Below the pieces are notes generated by a model. The model was not told the origin of the DNA. It was given only the letters and a program-made list of their open reading frames with translations, and searched no databases. The position numbers and the translations under genes were made by a program. DNA of 64,000 nucleotides from an uncultured Eubacteriales bacterium (GTDB lineage Bacteria > Bacillota > Clostridia > Christensenellales > Aristaeellaceae), in contig CACYWL010000009.1 in assembly GCA_902778055.1 (NCBI GenBank), positions 1 to 64,000 of the forward strand. Direction: 5' to 3'. Position 1 is the stretch's first letter, and each line of letters opens with the position of its first letter. Positions 25,312 through 34,360 of the stretch are shown here, one piece after another.

Positions 25312-26931
25312 ATGAAGAAAATTATCTCTCTCGTACTGGCCCTGGCAATGATCATGATGGTCGGCGCTGCGTTCGCGACCGATCCGCAACCTGAATCTGG
25401 TGAATTTACTCATGGTGCTTTCTCCCAGAGTGTTGAAACCACGATTACTGCTTCTGGATTGGACTCTGGCGACGCAGTCTACTACACCCAGTTGGTTGAG
25501 TTTGATCCTACTGTTGAAGGTGGATGGAAACTGACAACTGACGGTTCTTCTTGCGGTGTTTCTCTGGCTGAGCTACTGAACGGCATTACCGCTGCAGAAG
25601 CTGCTGAGATTGCTAGTCATTTCACCTCTGGCGGTACACAGATGACCACCGATGGAACCTCTGCTACTGCTAGTGTTCCCGCTGGTCTCTATTATCTGCG
25701 TGCTGTTGCTACATCTGATGACACGATCTACAATCCTGCGTTTGTTTCTGCTGACTATTATGCCGGCGGCAACATCGTTGACTTCAGCACGACTATTGGC
25801 TCTTCTGCTGTTGTTAAGAAGTCCAGTGTTGAATTTGATAAGCAGGTTGGACATGGAAGCACCCACGACTATACCTACAATGATGTCAAACCAGGTGATT
25901 ACATTCCCTACAAGATCACAACCAAGATTCCTGCTTATGGCACAGCTTATGATGAAGCAGTATTCACTGTAAGCGATAGTTTCTCCACTGGTTTGGTGCT
26001 TGCGATTGATGATGATCATCCCTTTACCGTGACCTACGGTGATGGCACCGGCACTCAGGCTGGAGTAACTGATGTTTATACTAGCAATGCAGCCAACAAT
26101 GGATCTTCTTTCGAAATTGTTTTTGATGAAGATTATCTGCTGAGTGCTTCTCGTGGAGTTACTAATGTAACCATCACCTACTATGGCAAAGTAACTACTA
26201 ATGCTCCTATGAACGTAAATCCGCTGGACAACACCGCTTCTTTAACCTATAGCAATAAGCCTGGTGAAACCAGTGACAAGCACGATCGTACCCGTCACTA
26301 CACTTTCTCCATCGACGGTAACTTGCTTGGACAGACTGGTAAGATTACTAAAGAGCTGATCAAGGTTGGTGTTGATGCTAATGGTAATGTAATTGAGCAG
26401 TCCAAGGAGACTGTCCATACGGAGGCAGTTTCTCCTCTGGCCGGCGCTAACTTCACCTTGGCTCCTGTTGCCAACACAGGCGCTGGCTTTGGTACCGGCA
26501 CTGTTGCTACGATCAACTCCGCCAGTGACGGTACTCTGACTTGGAATGGCCTGGATGCTGGTATCTATTCTCTGGTTGAGAATACCGCTCCCAATGGATT
26601 TGTGAAGGATACCACAACCTACTACATCGCGATTGTTCCTACCTATACCGGTGATATCCTGACTTCCTATAAGATTCTGTGGGGCACAGTTGCAGATGTT
26701 GATCAGATGACTGAAGTCACCACCTTCAACATGTCCAATACTGGATCTGGTTATGAAGAGGTTGTCACTTCCTCCAGCGCTGATGATGCTCACGCCAAAG
26801 TTCAGAATACTCAGGGCTATGAACTCCCCAGCACCGGTGGTATCGGTACCACGCTGTTCTATGTGATCGGCGGCCTGCTGGTAGTTGCTGCGGCGATCGT
26901 TCTGGTTGCCCGTCGTAAGGCGAACGACTAA
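25312..26931 (+). CDS. Major pilin (SpaA/fimbrial isopeptide type) with LPSTG anchor
   Basis: 539 residues. Signal peptide (1-~23, AFA|TD), an N-terminal pilin domain, a middle domain starting EFDKQVGHGS (~180), and a C-terminal Cna_B/SpaA-like domain with KITKELIKVG, ANFTLAPV and the E-box YSLVENTAPNGF. LPSTGG near residue 505, a hydrophobic helix and RRKAND form a class C sortase signal. The subunit would be polymerised by the sortase at 15501. Codon use differs from neighbours: many T-ending codons (GCT, GTT, GGT), as expected for very high expression or separate origin. It has a perfect promoter, long structured leader and its own terminator. Confidence 0.9.
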   Translation: MKKIISLVLALAMIMMVGAAFATDPQPESGEFTHGAFSQSVETTITASGLDSGDAVYYTQLVEFDPTVEGGWKLTTDGSSCGVSLAELLNGITAAEAAEIASHFTSGGTQMTTDGTSATASVPAGLYYLRAVATSDDTIYNPAFVSADYYAGGNIVDFSTTIGSSAVVKKSSVEFDKQVGHGSTHDYTYNDVKPGDYIPYKITTKIPAYGTAYDEAVFTVSDSFSTGLVLAIDDDHPFTVTYGDGTGTQAGVTDVYTSNAANNGSSFEIVFDEDYLLSASRGVTNVTITYYGKVTTNAPMNVNPLDNTASLTYSNKPGETSDKHDRTRHYTFSIDGNLLGQTGKITKELIKVGVDANGNVIEQSKETVHTEAVSPLAGANFTLAPVANTGAGFGTGTVATINSASDGTLTWNGLDAGIYSLVENTAPNGFVKDTTTYYIAIVPTYTGDILTSYKILWGTVADVDQMTEVTTFNMSNTGSGYEEVVTSSSADDAHAKVQNTQGYELPSTGGIGTTLFYVIGGLLVVAAAIVLVARRKAND

Positions 26932-26968
26932 TTCCAAAGGATTTAGAAGCAAACGGTCAAACTAAACG

Positions 26969-26999
26969 TCCCGGTCTCTCTTCGGAGGGATCGGGATTT
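26969..26999 (+). terminator. Terminator of the pilin gene
   Basis: TCCCGGTCTCTC, loop TTCG, GAGGGATCGGGA, then TTT. A 12-bp stem with two or more G-U pairs; the T run is short. Confidence 0.6.
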
Positions 27000-27047
27000 C
27001 CATTTAACGGTATAATCATGATACAGGAAGTGAACATGGAGACTATG

Positions 27048-27074
27048 GAGACTAGGGGACGGTTCCTAGTCTCA
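27048..27074 (-). repeat. REP-like palindromic repeat, copy 2
   Basis: Arms GAGACTAG and CTAGTCTC around the core GGGACGGTTC, the reverse orientation of copy 1. It lies between the pilin terminator and a minus-strand gene. Confidence 0.8.
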
Positions 27075-27188
27075 TTTTCAAAATTGTCAGGCATTCTGCT
27101 CATCAATGGAGTCAGCCTTGTTACTTGTGACTCGGGGAAGGGTTCTTTAAAAAAACGGCATTCAGACTCTCCAACGCAGTCAACCTGG

Positions 27189-27749
27189 TTAGTCACTTCC
27201 CAGGATTTCCTGCATCGCCGCTGCAAAAGCCTCGCTGTACGCTTCCGCTTCCGCCCTGCGTACCTCCGCATCCAGCTTTGTGATCCTTTCCGACCGCAGC
27301 CACTTCAGCTGCCGGACCGCCTTTTCGGTTTTGACCGCAACCTGCGTATATTCCGGCCCGACCCTCAGCAGCCTGATCGCGTCCTCCGGGCTCAGAAAAC
27401 CGCTGCTGATCACCCCCAGGGTATCGAATATCGTATCATTGGCAATCGGCCCAATCACCACATCCGCTTTCAGCGTATCCCTTCCCCTGCGGTTCTGAAA
27501 GAGATAGTCAAACCAGGCCTCTTCGCGGCTGAACCGGTGAACCTCCAGCTCGCTTAGCTCCAGCTCATATTCGTTCACCAACGCGTCCGGCCCGGCCCAC
27601 CGCAGGGTGAAATCCCGATCCGGAGTCAGGTAAAAACCCTGCCCGAAGTCCGCGTTTTTCCGGCCCCGGTCGATCTTCGGCTCCCGGATTTCTACGCTTC
27701 CCGTATGGTACAGATACAGACACCGGGACGATTCTTTTGTCTTCTCCAT
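27189..27749 (-). CDS. DUF3990 protein, ADP-ribosyltransferase-like fold
   Basis: 186 residues, no signal peptide. The N-terminal block YHTGSVEIREPKI ... GRKNADFGQGFYLT ... RWA is the DUF3990 signature, a family placed in the ADP-ribosyltransferase fold. The frame is started at an ATG following GAAGGG. Related proteins are often found next to small partner genes, but none is visible on either side here. Activity and target are unknown; a toxin-like or regulatory role is possible. A REP-like repeat lies about 115 bp beyond its 3' end. Confidence 0.7.
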   Translation of the reverse strand: MEKTKESSRCLYLYHTGSVEIREPKIDRGRKNADFGQGFYLTPDRDFTLRWAGPDALVNEYELELSELEVHRFSREEAWFDYLFQNRRGRDTLKADVVIGPIANDTIFDTLGVISSGFLSPEDAIRLLRVGPEYTQVAVKTEKAVRQLKWLRSERITKLDAEVRRAEAEAYSEAFAAAMQEILGSD

Positions 27750-27835
27750 CTCTGATTCCCTTCATTCTTTTCGGATCACGAAACACGGTTCAGCTGAATT
27801 GTATGTTCTGAAAGCAGCTTCGTCAAGAAGAAGCC

Positions 27836-28103
27836 TCGGGAATGATTTCTTCGATAAAAAAGACTTTTTGCTTACTGGCTGAAAGCCTTCGGTTATGGTA
27901 TGATTGCATTGTATCGCAGGACTCAGATTGTGTTTGGGAAGAATTTGGATTTGACCGGACATCATGCGGCCGGGAGATTGGATGATGACGATCTATTTTG
28001 CCCCGATGGAGGGAATCACAGACGGGATCCTGAGAAGGGCTCATCAGGAGATCTTCGGCGGTGTGGATATCTACTGTCTGCCGTTCCATAAGCTGACCCA
28101 GTC
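27836..28103 (+). repeat. 268-bp segment, parent of an inverted duplication
   Basis: This segment, from 150 bp upstream of the dus start through its first 40 codons, is repeated in inverted orientation at about 35348-35615, with roughly nine in ten positions identical by eye. The distant copy stops exactly at a REP-like repeat. Confidence 0.85.
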
Positions 28104-28917
28104 GATGTCGCTTCTGACCCGGGAAAAACGGGATGTGGCTCCGGAAGAAAACCGGGGAATGAACGTTCTGCCCCAGGCGCTGACCAGGGATTCCGGACAG
28201 CTATTGAACTGGATGGAATATATCGCTTCGCTTGGCTATGACCAAGCGGATCTGAACATTGGCTGTCCGTCGCCGACGGTGACGAAGCGAGGGCGCGGCA
28301 GCGGAATGCTTCGGGATCCGGAATACCTGCGCTCTTTTCTGGACAGGGTGTTTTCAAATGAATTACCTGTCCGGCTTTCCGTAAAAACCCGAATAGGTTA
28401 TGAACAGGCGGAGGAATGGGACAGACTCTCGGACATTCTTGCGGATTATCCTTTTGATCATGTGACAATTCACGTTCGAACCATGCGCGAACAGTATACG
28501 GGGGGAATCCATCCTGATGCACTCGAAGCAGCTTTTCAAAAAGGAATCCGCCATCCGGTATATAACGGAGACCTCCGAACGGTCGGAAATGTGACGGATC
28601 TCATGAACCGCTGGCCCAACCTGGATGCCGTGATGATTGGCAGAGGCCTGCTGGCGGATCCTGCGCTGGCGAGGGAGCTGCGCGGCGGCGGAGCTGCAAC
28701 TGAGGATGAACTGCGGTGCTGGTATACCCGATTGTATGAAGGCTGGAAGCAGCGTTTTCAGCATTCGCTGGCGCTTGGCCGGATCAAAAAGCTGATCGAG
28801 TGGCCCTGCGGGGATAATATCCGGAAGAAAAGGCTCCTGCGCAGAGCGGAGAGCATCGAAGAATGTATAAATGCAATTCTCGCAGGAAGAAAGCTGATTC
28901 AGGAATCAACAGCGTGA
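27985..28917 (+). CDS. tRNA-dihydrouridine synthase
   Basis: 310 residues. A flavin-dependent TIM barrel that reduces uridine to dihydrouridine in tRNA D loops using NADPH. Visible motifs: FAPMEGITDG at the start, NIGCPSPTV with the catalytic Cys, VRLSVKTRIGYE, DHVTIHVRT, YNGDL and MIGRGLLADP. Two adjacent ATGs (27982, 27985) follow GGGAGA; 27985 has the better 7-nt spacing, and an in-frame ATG at 27964 is also possible. Its 5' region was duplicated to 35348-35615. Confidence 0.9.
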   Translation: MTIYFAPMEGITDGILRRAHQEIFGGVDIYCLPFHKLTQSMSLLTREKRDVAPEENRGMNVLPQALTRDSGQLLNWMEYIASLGYDQADLNIGCPSPTVTKRGRGSGMLRDPEYLRSFLDRVFSNELPVRLSVKTRIGYEQAEEWDRLSDILADYPFDHVTIHVRTMREQYTGGIHPDALEAAFQKGIRHPVYNGDLRTVGNVTDLMNRWPNLDAVMIGRGLLADPALARELRGGGAATEDELRCWYTRLYEGWKQRFQHSLALGRIKKLIEWPCGDNIRKKRLLRRAESIEECINAILAGRKLIQESTA

Positions 28918-29028
28918 TCTCCGTGTAAAGCATCGGCATTTACTTGAGGAAGCAGACAGAAACTGAAGTCAGCAATTGCATATGAATGCCCCAAAACACT
29001 CGCATAATTGTTTGCTGGAGGAAAAGAA

Positions 29029-30003
29029 ATGAAGTACAGACGTATTGCCGGCATTGACAAACCGCTGTCCGTTCTGACTTATGGAACGCCGGGAACCGCC
29101 ACCAGGCGGGAAACGAGGGAAGAAGCCTTCCGCAGCTACGATCTGGCCTGGGAAGCGGGGTTCCGTACCTTTGACACTGCTCACAGCTACGGTCTGGGAG
29201 AGGAAACTCTCGGCGCGTGGCTGGCTTTCCGGCATCTCCGGGACGAAGCGGTAATCCTTGACAAAGGGTGCAACCCGGGTCAGGGCGGCAGCACGGACGT
29301 TTTTTCCGCCCACACGATCCGGGAGCAGACGGAAGAATCCCTGCGCAGGCTGAAGACGGACCATGTGGAGCTGTATATTCTGCACAGGGATGATCCGACT
29401 GTTCCCCCGGATGAAATCATTGAAGAGCTGAACCGGCTTCATCGGGAGGGAAAGATCCTCCGGTTCGGCGGGTCAAACTGGACGCTGGACAGACTGCTGA
29501 CGGCCAATGCCTATGCGGAAAAACACGATCTGGAGCCTTTCAGTGCCGTGAGCCCTGCCTACTCTCTGGCGGAATATATGCACGATCCCTGGGGCGGCAG
29601 CGTGGCACTTTCGGGAGCGCTGCAGGAGCCGTACCGGCAATGGCTCCGGGAAACCGGTACACCGGTCTTCTGCTACTCTTCCCTTGGACGCGGATATCTT
29701 TCCGGCAAATTCAGAACGGGCGGGACTGTCCCGATTGAGGATTGTATTGGCAAGGGTTCCATTCTGGAATATGACTCTCCGGAAAACAGGGCCCGGCTGG
29801 CCCGGGCTGAGAAACTGGCGGCAGAAAAAGGCTGTGCCGTATCCACAGTCTGTCTGGCATGGCTTCTCCGTCAGCCGATGAATCTATTCCCGATTGTGGC
29901 GCCTTCCAGCAGAGAGCATATCCGGGAGAATACGGCTGCGCTGGATCTGAATCTATCCGAAGCAGAATGTGACTGGCTTCTGAACGGGGAAGCTTCATGC
30001 TGA
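29029..30003 (+). CDS. Aldo/keto reductase
   Basis: 324 residues, TIM-barrel NAD(P)H oxidoreductase. The catalytic tetrad is visible: Asp and Tyr in FDTAHSYGLGEE, Lys in ILDKG, His in YILHRDD. The cofactor region VAPSSREHIRENT is near the C-terminus. ATG at 29029 has GGAGGAAAAG just upstream. It reduces aldehydes or ketones; substrate unknown. A hydrolase gene follows 65 nt later on the same strand, probably in one transcript. Confidence 0.88.
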   Translation: MKYRRIAGIDKPLSVLTYGTPGTATRRETREEAFRSYDLAWEAGFRTFDTAHSYGLGEETLGAWLAFRHLRDEAVILDKGCNPGQGGSTDVFSAHTIREQTEESLRRLKTDHVELYILHRDDPTVPPDEIIEELNRLHREGKILRFGGSNWTLDRLLTANAYAEKHDLEPFSAVSPAYSLAEYMHDPWGGSVALSGALQEPYRQWLRETGTPVFCYSSLGRGYLSGKFRTGGTVPIEDCIGKGSILEYDSPENRARLARAEKLAAEKGCAVSTVCLAWLLRQPMNLFPIVAPSSREHIRENTAALDLNLSEAECDWLLNGEASC

Positions 30004-30068
30004 AAGATGGACAGTGCCAGAAAGAACTGTAACAATAAACCAAAACAGAAAAACGGAGGAATACCATC

Positions 30069-31277
30069 ATGAGAGAAGCAGGTCACTGGGAGCACCCCAT
30101 GGGAACACTCTTCGGGGATCCGCTGCCCGGCGCGCCGGAGATGGCGCACCGCGGTGATACGGTGACCGGTGTGCGTACCATCTGTCTGACGAATCCGGAT
30201 CAGCCGGATGTCACCCGGGATAAGGCGGAAGGCGGATATCCCCTCTGCAGCCGGGAGCTGACCGTGGAGGTCTGGTATCCGGCCTGCCCGGAGGAAGGAG
30301 CCGTACCCGCGGTTTACACGGATCACATGGGCCGGACGGATACGGGCAATCTAGTTCCCTTCTCCATGCCCGGCCGCGCCCTGCGCGATGCCGCGCCGGA
30401 TTCTTCCGCCGGGCCGAGGCCTGTCATCGTCATTTCCCATGGCTATCCGGGATCCCGCTTCCTGCTTTCCAATCTTGCGGAAAGCCTCTCCTCGAGAGGA
30501 TATGTGGTCCTGTCCGTCGGTCATAAGGAAAACACCTATGAGGATTTTGCCCCGCAGCGTTCCCTGGAAAGCGCCGTCGTTCACCGTTCCCTGGATCAGC
30601 GCTTCGTGATTTCCGAGCTCCCCCTCCTGAACCGGGAGGGCTTCCTGAAGGGTCTGCTTCAGCCGGAAAACGTCGGCCTGGTTGGTTTTTCGATGGGCGG
30701 ATACGGCGCGCTTCGTACCGTCGGCGCCCGGCTCAGCCGGGAAGCCCTGGATCAGTTTGAATCCATCCGTGATGAGCTGGCGGAAGCCCCGTCCTTTCAC
30801 GGCCTCAAGGCGGTCCGCGCGGCGGCGTTCTTTGCCCCGGCCACTTTCTGGCTGGACGAAACCCGCCTGCAGGATCTGGATATTCCGACCATCTGGTTCT
30901 GCGGCACTGCGGACAACACGGTGCACTATCAAGCCGTCCGCCGCTTCTGGCAGCATGCGGAGCAATCGGACCGCATCCTGATCAGCTATGCCAACTGCGG
31001 TCACAATGTGGCCAACAATCCCGCTCCGCCGGAAGCGCAAAGCGCCTCCTGGGAAATCTATAAGCGCTGGTCGGATCCCGTCTGGGACACCTGGCGCCTG
31101 AACAATTCCAACGCTCATTTCCTCGCGGCCTTTTTCGCAAAGAATCTTCTGGGTCAGCCGGAGATGGACCTTTATCTGTCCGGAACCCCGGAAAACGGGC
31201 AGCCCGGCGATATGTTACAGGATCTGGCCGGCTTTGTACCCGGCGGTTCAGCCGGCATTAAAATAGAGAGGCTGTGA
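30069..31277 (+). CDS. Alpha/beta hydrolase, PAF-acetylhydrolase/dienelactone-hydrolase type
   Basis: 402 residues, no signal peptide. The fold is marked by VIVISHGYPGSRF (oxyanion region), the nucleophile elbow GFSMGGYG, an Asp in WFCGTADNTV, and a His in NCGHNV. Such enzymes hydrolyse esters of lipids or small molecules; substrate unknown. Likely cotranscribed with the upstream reductase. A REP-like repeat starts immediately after its stop codon. Confidence 0.85.
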   Translation: MREAGHWEHPMGTLFGDPLPGAPEMAHRGDTVTGVRTICLTNPDQPDVTRDKAEGGYPLCSRELTVEVWYPACPEEGAVPAVYTDHMGRTDTGNLVPFSMPGRALRDAAPDSSAGPRPVIVISHGYPGSRFLLSNLAESLSSRGYVVLSVGHKENTYEDFAPQRSLESAVVHRSLDQRFVISELPLLNREGFLKGLLQPENVGLVGFSMGGYGALRTVGARLSREALDQFESIRDELAEAPSFHGLKAVRAAAFFAPATFWLDETRLQDLDIPTIWFCGTADNTVHYQAVRRFWQHAEQSDRILISYANCGHNVANNPAPPEAQSASWEIYKRWSDPVWDTWRLNNSNAHFLAAFFAKNLLGQPEMDLYLSGTPENGQPGDMLQDLAGFVPGGSAGIKIERL

Positions 31278-31287
31278 GACTAGTGAC

Positions 31288-31314
31288 GAGACTAGGGGAC
31301 GGTTCCTAGTCTCA
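31288..31314 (-). repeat. REP-like palindromic repeat, copy 3 (left of the RAYT gene)
   Basis: GAGACTAG ... CTAGTCTC around GGGACGGTTC, identical in design to copy 2. A partial extra arm GAGACTAG lies at 31275-31282. It is inverted relative to copy 4 on the other side of the transposase gene. Confidence 0.85.
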
Positions 31315-31322
31315 TTTTGGGA

Positions 31323-31351
31323 TTGACGACATTAACGGTATATGGTACAGT
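31323..31351 (+). promoter_or_regulatory. Possible promoter of the RAYT gene
   Basis: TTGACG (31323-31328), 17-bp spacer, TACAGT (31346-31351), directly after the repeat and 18 bp before the start codon. Confidence 0.45.
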
Positions 31352-31369
31352 TTCAATGGGTGATGAGAC

Positions 31370-32137
31370 ATGCCAAGAAGAGCCAGAACAAAAAGCAGAA
31401 GCGGTATCTATCATGTAATGATTCGAGGAATCAACCGTCAAAATCTTTTTGAAGATGACGAGGATCGATATCGTTTTATCGAAATCCTGAAGGAGTGCAA
31501 GGATATTTCAGGCTATGAGCTGTATGCTTTCTGCCTGATGACCAATCATGTGCACATGCTGCTGAAAGAAATTGGTGAGCCTCTGGAAGTGATCTTCAAA
31601 AGAATTGGGAACAGGTATGTCTACTGGTATAACGAAAAATACCAGCGTGTTGGTCATCTGTTTCAGGATCGTTTCAGAAGCGAGGCCGTAGAAGATGAAG
31701 CATATTTTTTGACTGTGCTGAGGTATATTATCCAGAACCCAATGAAGGCTGGAATGGAGAGGGAACCGGGGTCGTACAGATGGACGAGTTTTCAGGCTTA
31801 TGCTGAGGGAAGAGGAAGCATAACCGATGCGGATTATGCAATCGGTATCGCCGGGTCAAGGGAGACGCTTATTGATTTCCTGAAGGAAGAGAATAAAGAT
31901 CGGGCCATGGATGACGAAGAGGTATCCTGGCATATCAGCGACGATGAAGCAAGACAGATCATGGCCGAAACGGGAGGATGCACCTCGGTCGCAGATTTTC
32001 AGAGGATGGCACTGTCTGCGCAGCGGAAAGTGATCATTGCAATGTATCGAGGCGGGGCTTCGCCTATGCAGATCGTTAGGCTGACTGGAAAAGCCAAGGC
32101 ATCAGTTTACCGAATTATTAAGAGCAATGAAGAGTGA
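31370..32137 (+). mobile_element. REP-associated tyrosine transposase (RAYT, Y1_Tnp family)
   Basis: 255 residues. An IS200-like HUH single-strand transposase: His60 and His62 in TNHVHMLLKE form the metal site and Tyr119 in VLRYIIQNPM is the nucleophile. The N-terminus PRRARTKSRSGIYHVMIRG is typical. A ~100-residue C-terminal extension ending in a helix-turn-helix-like segment (MQIVRLTGKAKASVYRII) is seen in RAYTs and may read the repeats. RAYTs are single-copy, domesticated transposases thought to spread REP sequences. The gene is framed by inverted REP-like repeats and its frame is intact, so it may still be active. Confidence 0.88.
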
Positions 32138-32192
32138 GACGAGGAGCAGTTTATCGTTCGCAGTATGCCCAATGATTTTCAGCGATGAAGAA

Positions 32193-32251
32193 TGAGACGA
32201 GGAACCGTCCCTCAGTCTCTCCCTCAGTCTCGTCAGTCTCGCTCAGTCTCG
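32193..32251 (+). repeat. REP-like repeat, copy 4, with extra arms (right of the RAYT gene)
   Basis: GAGAC and GTCTC arms around GGAACCGTCC at 32193-32219, followed by three more CAGTCTC arms to 32251. A degenerate GTGAGACGAGGAGCAG lies at the transposase 3' end. The series of partial arms suggests repeated slippage or insertion. It ends 10 bp before the nudC start. Confidence 0.8.
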
Positions 32252-32261
32252 AAGGAGAACC

Positions 32262-33086
32262 ATGATTCAGGACATTTTTCCGGAACATCTGAACAACGCA
32301 TATCGAAACATCAAGCCGTCGGGGGAGAATTTGGTCCTCTGTTTTACAGGAAACGGTGTGTTTGCGAAGTTTTCTCAGGGGCGGCTGAGCTTTCCTACCA
32401 GGAAGGACTTTGCGGAAGGATGTGAATGCATCTATGCCTTTTCCGCCGGGGGACAGGACTGGTTCCTGATGTACGGGGAATACAAAGCGCCGGACAATTA
32501 CGAATGCTATTCCCTGCATCAGCTGCGGGAGATGGAGCTGAGCGGGAATCTGGATATTTTTATCGTCTACACCGGATTCCATCTATGGAAATGGTACATG
32601 GGCAGCCGCTTCTGCGGAGCCTGCGGTCAAAAGACGGTACCGGCCGCTGATGAAAGGGCGATGGTGTGCCCTTCCTGCGGAAACAGAATTTATCCCCGAA
32701 TCAATCCGGCGGTGATTGTCGGCGTGATCAACGAAGACCAGATCCTGATTACGAAGTACAAGAGCGGATTCCGGCATAATGCCCTGATCGCAGGGTTTAC
32801 CGAGATTGGCGAAACCGTGGAGGATACGGTCCGACGGGAAGTCATGGAGGAGGTCGGGCTGCGTGTGAAGAACATCCGCTACTACAAATCGCAGCCCTGG
32901 GGGATCGCTATGGATATCCTGATGGGATTTTACTGCGAAGTGGACGGCGACCCGACAATTCATCGGGATGATCGGGAATTGGGGTATGCGGAATGGGTAC
33001 AAAGGAAGGAGATTATTCTTCAGCCTTCGGATCACAGCCTGACGAATGAAATGATGAAGATGTTCCGGGACGGACGAGAGGGATAG
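32262..33086 (+). CDS. nudC: NADH pyrophosphatase (Nudix) with zinc ribbon
   Basis: 274 residues. N-terminal domain, then a zinc ribbon with Cys pairs FCGACG and CPSCG (~113-140), then a Nudix box GFTEIGETVEDTVRREVMEEVG and the downstream SQPW motif that marks the NADH pyrophosphatase group. It splits NADH or NAD+ to NMN(H) and AMP; this group also removes NAD caps from RNA. The site AAGGAG precedes the ATG. The REP-like cluster sits just upstream and may hold or disturb its promoter. Confidence 0.92.
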   Translation: MIQDIFPEHLNNAYRNIKPSGENLVLCFTGNGVFAKFSQGRLSFPTRKDFAEGCECIYAFSAGGQDWFLMYGEYKAPDNYECYSLHQLREMELSGNLDIFIVYTGFHLWKWYMGSRFCGACGQKTVPAADERAMVCPSCGNRIYPRINPAVIVGVINEDQILITKYKSGFRHNALIAGFTEIGETVEDTVRREVMEEVGLRVKNIRYYKSQPWGIAMDILMGFYCEVDGDPTIHRDDRELGYAEWVQRKEIILQPSDHSLTNEMMKMFRDGREG

Positions 33087-33175
33087 CTTTGACGGGGTGA
33101 TCCTTGATCTGTTATTCCAGGAACGCTGACCGGAAAAGAGAATGAAGAAGAACTGAGAGAAAAAGGAGGGGCCCC

Positions 33176-34327
33176 ATGAAGGAAGAAATGCAGCAGGCCG
33201 GAGAATTCATTGACCGGCTGACGGTGAATGCCGCAGACGCGGATCCGAAAACCATCGTCGAAAACGAAGATCTGTTTTTCGCCTGGGACAACGAGCACAG
33301 GAGCAGAAAGAACGGAAAGAGTTTCCTCTATGACTGGAGCTATTATATCGGCGTGGTCATGGAGGGACTGTATTATATGTACGAAGCCGGGGCCGGAGAA
33401 CGGTACCGGGACTACGTGAAACGGTATCTTCACGCGGTGGAGACCGACGGGGTCCTGAACCAATACGCGGGATACGTCGTGGATCATGGACTGGACTGCT
33501 ATAAAACGGCCAGCCTGCTGCCTTTCTTCTACGCGGAGGATCCGGAGCTGAAACAGCTCGCCGATGGGCTGTGGAAGGATCTTTATACTGTCAATCGGCC
33601 TTACGCGCCGAAAGAGCTGGGATACAACTACTGGCATGTATGGGATGACGGAAAGCCGCCGCGCTATAAGGTCTGGCTGGACGGCCTCTATATGGGGCAG
33701 GTATTCATGGCTCGATATGCCGCCATGACGGGCAATACCGGGGCACTTCGGGAGATCGCCGCGAGATTCCGCTGGGTCAATACGGAGCTCATGAATCCTG
33801 AGACCGGTTTGCTTTATCATGCGGGGAACAGCCGGGAGGATGTATGTCCCTTCCACTGGCTGCGGGCTGTCGGATGGTACGCGATGGCGCAGGTGGATGT
33901 TCTGGAGCATCTTCTTCCCGAGGACCGGGATGAGCTGGCGGTTTTCTTCCGTTCGTTCTGCGACGCCATGCTGAAAAACAGGGAACCCAAAAGCGGCCTG
34001 TGGCTGAATCTGATCGATGCACCGCAGGATGACGGGAACCGTCCCGAGTCCAGCGGCACAGCCATGATGAGCTATGCGCTTCTTAAAGGAGCAAGGATCG
34101 GCCTCCTGAGTCCCGAAAAAGCAGCGGTCGGCGCGGAGATATTTGATACTCTCACCCGGCAGAAGCTGAAGGGAAATGCGCTGACAGATGTCTATTTGAT
34201 GGCAACAGCCAGCGGACAGGATAATTACCGCAGGGCGGATTACTACATGCCGCAGGAAGGGAAGGGCGTAGGACCTTACATCATGGCCTATGCGGAAATG
34301 CTGAAGAATTTCAACACGGGAAAGTGA
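33176..34327 (+). CDS. GH105 unsaturated rhamnogalacturonyl hydrolase
   Basis: 383 residues, (alpha/alpha)6-barrel, no signal peptide, so cytoplasmic. Family motifs include LYDWSYYIGVVMEGLYY, VWDDGKPPRYKVWLDGLYMG, with the substrate-facing Asp, and CPFHWLRAVGWYAMA. GH105 enzymes hydrate and release unsaturated galacturonic acid from oligosaccharides left by rhamnogalacturonan lyases, matching the PL11 enzyme encoded at 39993. AAGGAGG upstream of the ATG. Confidence 0.88.
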   Translation: MKEEMQQAGEFIDRLTVNAADADPKTIVENEDLFFAWDNEHRSRKNGKSFLYDWSYYIGVVMEGLYYMYEAGAGERYRDYVKRYLHAVETDGVLNQYAGYVVDHGLDCYKTASLLPFFYAEDPELKQLADGLWKDLYTVNRPYAPKELGYNYWHVWDDGKPPRYKVWLDGLYMGQVFMARYAAMTGNTGALREIAARFRWVNTELMNPETGLLYHAGNSREDVCPFHWLRAVGWYAMAQVDVLEHLLPEDRDELAVFFRSFCDAMLKNREPKSGLWLNLIDAPQDDGNRPESSGTAMMSYALLKGARIGLLSPEKAAVGAEIFDTLTRQKLKGNALTDVYLMATASGQDNYRRADYYMPQEGKGVGPYIMAYAEMLKNFNTGK

Positions 34328-34360
34328 CGGAGGGATCAACGTCTCAGAGGGGGATGAAGC

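Noticed and set aside
34028..34050. GGGAACCGTCCCG inside the GH105 gene as a REP unit
   Set aside because: It lacks the complementary arms and lies in conserved coding sequence.
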